From positions 317,501-381,500 of the forward strand of contig NC_009395.2 of the NCBI RefSeq assembly GCF_000002875.2: a DNA stretch of 64,000 nt, written 5' to 3'. Shown here in pieces: positions 60,501-64,000 of this stretch (position 1 is its first letter; every line of letters starts with the position of its first letter). This DNA comes from Leishmania infantum JPCM5 (lineage: Eukaryota; Euglenozoa; Kinetoplastea; Trypanosomatida; Trypanosomatidae). The position numbers were made by a program, and so were the translations under genes. Below the pieces are notes generated by a model. It saw nothing but the letters and a program-made list of their open reading frames with translations, made no database searches and had not been told where the DNA came from.

Positions 60501-61908
60501 CACGGTGCGGCTTGGTCTAACGCACGAGTCCACACATAAAGGTGGCAACCCATCAACGGTGGTTGGGACGCTGAACTCGAACACACTAGTTTACGGTGCT
60601 GCTGGGAACCATGCAATGACGCCGCCGGGTGCAGGCGCTAGTGCTGCTACTGGAAGTGACGCCGGAGATACGGGCGTAGCTGTTGAGAGCGGCCACCCAT
60701 CTTCTTTGCCCGATTCGACCCTGGATGCGGCGACGCTGCAGCGGCTGATTACAGAGCTGCGCCGACGACGTCACAGCCGCCAACTCAAGCTACGCCTCCA
60801 GCGGCAGAGGGCTGAGGAGGCGGAGGAAAAGCGGCTGAGGGAGGAGGCGGAGGCCAAGGCGTTGGAGGCAGCTCAGCAACAGCACAAGCAAGAGCTCGAC
60901 GAGCTTGTCGCCAATGAGCATCAGGCCCGTGTCAGCTTGCGCAGAGCTGAGGAAGAGGCGTTGGACGAGGTGCTTGTCAGTGCTGCGTCGGCTCTGGAGG
61001 AGGCCATCGGTAGGATGATGGCGGCCCAGCTCAGCGCCCGCATGCTACTGTGCGAGGATGAGTTCAACAAGCGCACGGAGATTGTCGCCACCGAAGAGGA
61101 GGAGGCAGCCGACTTCTGGCATTTTGCCGCGGATCTTTGGCAGGCCGCCGAAGACGCGGAGGCGGAAAGGCTGCAGGCGGAGGCTGGGCGCATGGTGGCG
61201 GAAGCCGTGACCGCGAAGATTTGCAAGGGCCGCGAGGAGTTAGGCCAGCGCAGCAGCGGCACTCAGTCCACTGCTGGCGTAGAGAAGATTGTGCTGTCGA
61301 ACCTCATTCCTGGCCAGCTGCTCGGCATCGAGGGAGGCAAGTCCATCGAAAACGGCGGCAAGATCCGCCTTATCGGCGATCCGTGCGTCGAAGCCGTCGA
61401 GGCGCATGCGCGGGAGCGCCGCCGCCTCGATCGCCTGCGCCAGCAGCGGCTTGTCTCCGCTTTGCCATCGCGCCCTGAGACGAACAAAGCCAACGACGCG
61501 GGTGGCAGCCGTCTTTCCAGCCGTCAGCCCTCGACGGTGCGCATGGGGTTCACCGGAGGTGCCGTCAGCGCGCTGAAGCCTTACAGTGGAGCATCGTCGC
61601 ACAATTTTCCAGTGTTGTCGCCGGCCCGGCTTTCATCGGACGGGAGCACTCGAGTTGACGAGCGGTCGCCAAGCCGAAGCCGCCTGCCTAGTCAGTCGAC
61701 CTTTGTGTTGGACGGCGATGCCAACTTGCAAGTCTACGGACGCCAAGTTGGAATCCTGTCAAAGATGCGCGGCCGCGCCTCCCTGCCCGCTTCCGCGCGA
61801 GGCACCCCCGTGAAGGGCGGCGCTGACATTGCCGCCAGGCCATACAATAAGCGGCTTGACGAGGGGCTGCTATTGATGGACATGTACGCTTCGCAGGTCG
61901 AGCACTAG
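57547..61908 (+). CDS. Large hypothetical protein, 1453 aa, with coiled coils and Ser/Arg/His-rich centre
   Basis: Not recognised. The start at 57547 is the first ATG of the frame, after strong pyrimidine tracts. Residues ~1-170 are mixed. Residues ~330-740 are rich in Arg, Ser, His and Asp, with repeated SSSS/SDS blocks and RRH clusters resembling disordered nuclear or cytoskeletal linkers. Residues ~380-390 contain a small Cys cluster (CATKHKCRHC) that could be a zinc knuckle but is too short to call. Residues ~900-965 and ~1068-1231 are strong Arg/Glu/Ala/Gln coiled coils. A short better-conserved-looking block ('IVLSNLIPGQLLGIEGG') follows near 1255. No membrane segment or catalytic motif is seen. 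GC content rises from the 5' to the 3' half of the gene. A SIDER-like element lies 225 bp after the stop codon. Confidence 0.85.
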   Translation: MAHHTDKSRQHYAKISALALDNSSQYEEQWARMQSVDLNYLQQKSNECIENRHAPSSLYPTYACRQATMAAPQESYFTRFVPNGSSPARRSELASRIVAQRNYFSHCRKPLECGGALSLQQLSQFPSAASSQKGGSASVFFDEERFDEIHVVFINGEPHRVSGGHQSERTLYGLDSPTAAIRDAVAAAAANQAEKSNAVSSSGGLQKRPHGSQQQSSTTSHVAEPKRQIAGCNGTCKKQHGKGSTSPDMYRDYLSPSGRLYRVFRLQKRHLPPIGVSEKAKGFSSHAKGAKEASRTKKPRNREPAEYDRDIDGRHELREERVAADHRSGGRKLVKDDKAVLPVWKRRIAKPHKSHEASKNVRGKRNGRRQLDAASHQNSCATKHKCRHCQRNLNSTSPRNASSESSSSWLLSPSASPSEDIADTRTGDRDCDGASSCRERCQRSHDHHGASQNNRADRRLPPVGGDQWHCPVAPPPSHPPRRPRDAHRRRSQHREGGRHVTKRRGSRSDVLSDSSELSSSLSDSAVCVWSSLSSSIDRASDMSDCVVMDKPQRSPSEEHWQQRGTARRRRAGSASPLISEGDDKDQELFECANSCLSDRDPEWEDADSTSSPSSSTSPSSSELSSPSTWRAEVRRPRGRDGRRRHRRSAHSPPSPSHKGGRPGARGSASNRHRRRDGCKARNMRRPVCSPSSPSLSSDDSDSDGSPGKPRARSRAAHATQSRLHSRTLPPIVHAVVPAHPPRVLPPLMEEVLPNTRYATSAATPLAQRLQMAQATDAIHRCASPAVPPPRTEQGTVDKGVGQSHGTVDPTRRAYQKMPTSPLQVNRFCDLVTPSVASSGPVCTSSQADDSNKGGASPQQQSHKTGEPTPSPATEPLDLDYITEHVLRVIQNRLAGKDNAREDAAATALRKREAVGRERAGQEEVREAAKRAAEQVRLRDLLREAQQEARQAREEQLSLTSLTDFLRLALAQVTRLMEHGDGAGDDTVRLGLTHESTHKGGNPSTVVGTLNSNTLVYGAAGNHAMTPPGAGASAATGSDAGDTGVAVESGHPSSLPDSTLDAATLQRLITELRRRRHSRQLKLRLQRQRAEEAEEKRLREEAEAKALEAAQQQHKQELDELVANEHQARVSLRRAEEEALDEVLVSAASALEEAIGRMMAAQLSARMLLCEDEFNKRTEIVATEEEEAADFWHFAADLWQAAEDAEAERLQAEAGRMVAEAVTAKICKGREELGQRSSGTQSTAGVEKIVLSNLIPGQLLGIEGGKSIENGGKIRLIGDPCVEAVEAHARERRRLDRLRQQRLVSALPSRPETNKANDAGGSRLSSRQPSTVRMGFTGGAVSALKPYSGASSHNFPVLSPARLSSDGSTRVDERSPSRSRLPSQSTFVLDGDANLQVYGRQVGILSKMRGRASLPASARGTPVKGGADIAARPYNKRLDEGLLLMDMYASQVEH

Positions 61909-62133
61909 ACGACGCAAAACTGCGCGTGCACCGTCAGCCCCCCCGAAACGCACTGCCGTTCTTGCGACTCCCTCATTCTTTCAAGTTTTCGCAACATGCA
62001 TGGATTGGGCAGTCGGCCTGCTCTCCCTTCCACCATGCTTCCTTTTTCACCGGATGTATAGTCGCGTACTGGGCAATGTGGCTCTGTTGCTGTTCTGTTT
62101 TTCTTTATTCTCTTGCCCTCACCCCCCCCCCCA

Positions 62134-62648
62134 ATGACGAGGGGACAACGCCCCGCAGGGCGTGGCGTCTCAGTGTGCAGCGCAGCAGCCCCACCTATCC
62201 CTGCCAGTGCTCAACCGCTTCTCGTGGCGGCAGGGCGTGAGGTCCTGGACGGCGTTGCGTGGGGGAGGGGCGACCTGCCAGGGCGAACACGCTTCTGCGA
62301 TCGATATGGTGGGCAGAGCGTCGGCGTGACTCGAGCGTCTCCCACCCCCGGCCCTCACACTGTCTACTGGCGTGGGGGTGCCTGAGTGCCACCCGCGAGG
62401 AGGATGCACGACGTGGCGACCTGCCTGATGGGGGAGCGGCTGTGAGGCGACATGCGAGGCGGCGGATTTGTAGAGTCTGGGGCAGAGGCCGTGCTGCGAT
62501 GACTGGGTCCGCATCGCTGTAACGCGCGTGTCTAGGGCTGCTGCGCGCGACGTGATGGGCGCCTGTGGGGCAGGCCGTGTGGTGGTGGTGGTGGTGTCGA
62601 GGGGAGCACTGACCTCATGCTGTATGGCAGAGAAGGAACAGGTTGGAA
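62134..62648 (+). mobile_element. SIDER-like short retroposon, copy C
   Basis: Third member of the near-identical set, with the same hairpin, the same 264-nt internal open frame (62259-62522) and the same 14-base 3' extension as copy B. Distinguishing bases are in the first 70 positions ('tcagtgtgcag', 'cctatccctg'). Its 5' flank is a poly-C run (62122-62132), so the left edge is sharp at 'atgacgagg'. It lies 225 bp after the stop codon of the 1453-aa gene, in sense orientation, and so probably in its 3' UTR. Confidence 0.85.
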
Positions 62649-64000
62649 AGCGAGACAATATGCTTAGATGTGCCTGTGCGGTGAGAGATGGATCATTACC
62701 ACCATCATAATTGTCGTCTTTACACCTGGTCGAGATTGAATACTTTTCTCTCCATGTTTATATGTTTTTGTGGCAAAGAGAGAATCCGACGAGAGAGAAG
62801 AGAGCACGTTCACTTTCTTCTCTGGGGCGCGGTCGGATCAGGCACGACACACCGCTCTTGTGCTTCTTCTGCGCTCCCCCCTCCAAATCGATGATGCCGC
62901 TCTTCGAGCGGCGGAAAGGAGGGGGGGGGTGGGGGAAAAGCGGACAAGAAGCGACGAGGATGGTGAAACGTGCAGCGGCAAAGAGAGATTTGCGGAGTCT
63001 GCTGTGCACGTGTCAGTGCAAATTCAACTGTGAAGAGACGAGGCAAAGACGAAAAAAGTACCAAGACACTTTCGAATTGGTCTGCTTAACATTGGGTGAA
63101 CGTGGACCGTGCTCCCCCCACACGCGCAGTAGCTTAGTCGTCAGCGGACAGAGCCCAGCAAGGTTGCACAGGTCGTTCTTTCTTGACGTCGTTGTCTCTC
63201 GCTTCGCGTGTGTGCTAGAGGCATTTTCCTCTCGTCTTTGCGTTGTGCGAGTGTCGTGGTGATACCCTTGCTCCACGCCTTTTTCTTCCGTGCATGCCTG
63301 CTGCATGGGTTTGTACGCGTCTTGACTCTGCTCTTCTCGGTAGCACTCTGAAAGGCGTTGGCTGTCCTTGCCGCGCCGCCCATCAGCTGATTGGTTATAT
63401 TCATCACTGAATGAACCGCTCCCTCGCCCCCCTTTTTCGCCGTTCCCGTGCATCTTCCTCTTGTGGCCACGCCGCATTCCCACCATCCACGACACCCCCC
63501 TTGCGCAATATTGCGTGCTGCTTCACGGACACCTGCCCCGCCCACATACACACAATCGCCCATGGATGCACAAGGGGAAAGGAGGCACGGCTCGACTTGT
63601 CTGTATACACACGCCGGCGTGCACGCTGCAGAGGTTGCACCCCTCCTCTTTTCCCCTTTTACATTTTCCTTTAGGGGTGCGAACTCCTGCGCCTGCCCTT
63701 TTCTGTGCACCAGCTTTTCTCACTGCAGGTACAACGTCCACTCCCCCTCCTTTCACCAAAGTGCCCGCCCCCTGTCCCTGAAACAGCGCACAAACACGTC
63801 AGCATTTAACACGTGATACTAAATTAGTAGTGCCATACACACACACACACGAAAAGCGAGACGCCCCCCTTCCCCCCTTCCCTCCCTTCACCACCGCCAG
63901 GGGATTCCAATTGTTCCCTAGGTTAATCAAGGAAGCAAGCGGGACGCAAGAACGCAAGAAACAAGGAATCAGCGACGCCGGCGGTGAGGAAGCTCGCGAT
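62649..64000 (+). other. Intergenic region to the end of the window
   Basis: No gene is supportable. The sequence is a mix of pyrimidine tracts, CA runs (63837-63850) and G-rich stretches (62920-62936). The next gene presumably starts beyond the window. Confidence 0.6.

Noticed and set aside
1..64000. CRISPR arrays, bacterial operons or ribosome-binding sites
   Set aside because: No regularly spaced direct repeats with unique spacers were seen, and all features point to a eukaryotic trypanosomatid genome.

Overview
The window looks like nuclear DNA of a trypanosomatid of the genus Leishmania. The reasons are: high-GC, intron-less genes all on the + strand (one polycistronic array); long intergenic stretches full of CA/TG, poly-C and poly-T runs; pyrimidine tract plus AG (trans-splice acceptor) signals before most start codons; a trypanosomatid 5S rRNA gene next to tRNA genes; and two kinds of degenerate retroposon (SIDER-like short elements and a DIRE-like ingi/L1Tc relic). 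The species cannot be fixed from the sequence alone.

Layout. 1.7-5.9 kb: a 1404-aa low-complexity and coiled-coil protein with a possible MATH-like domain. 8.3-13.6 kb: a tandem pair of alpha/beta hydrolases (YheT/ABHD family), the first a pseudogene, the second intact, with an old SIDER relic between them. 15.0-20.5 kb: a HEAT-repeat protein resembling the cohesin regulator PDS5. 22.0-26.4 kb: a kinesin with an expanded basic loop 12. 28.2-31.1 kb: a DIRE-like retroelement relic with reverse transcriptase, RNase H and C2H2 finger remnants. 32.8-33.7 kb: a START lipid-binding protein. 35.1-36.4 kb: a hypothetical protein. 38.2-41.2 kb: a leucine-rich-repeat protein. 42.6-43.1 kb: the 60S biogenesis factor RLP24. 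44.9-49.6 kb: an ATAD2/Yta7-type AAA ATPase. 50.2-52.1 kb: a SHOCT + PUB domain protein. 53.6-54.0 kb: a Pol III cluster of tRNA-Met(CAT) (minus), tRNA-Arg(ACG) (plus) and 5S rRNA (plus). 55.0-56.3 kb: a PDZ + RS-domain protein. 57.5-61.9 kb: a 1453-aa coiled-coil protein.

Three nearly identical SIDER-like copies (37.1, 52.2 and 62.1 kb) lie in direct orientation. Two of them sit immediately 3' of coding sequences, where they could act as mRNA-stability elements. The same copies are direct repeats that could drive amplification or deletion of the 10-25 kb between them.

The genes do not form a pathway, which is normal for trypanosomatid polycistronic arrays. Chromatin and chromosome functions (PDS5-like, ATAD2-like, kinesin) and RNA or ribosome functions (RLP24, 5S, tRNAs, RS protein) recur. 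Sequence downstream of the 5S gene (about 54.3-58.8 kb) is visibly more AT-rich than the rest, so the Pol III cluster coincides with a compositional break and may mark a head-to-tail transcription-unit boundary.

I did not find an obviously new molecular system. The observations most worth following are the homogenised SIDER trio, the PDZ-RS and SHOCT-PUB domain combinations, the kinesin loop 12, and the compositional break at the Pol III cluster.
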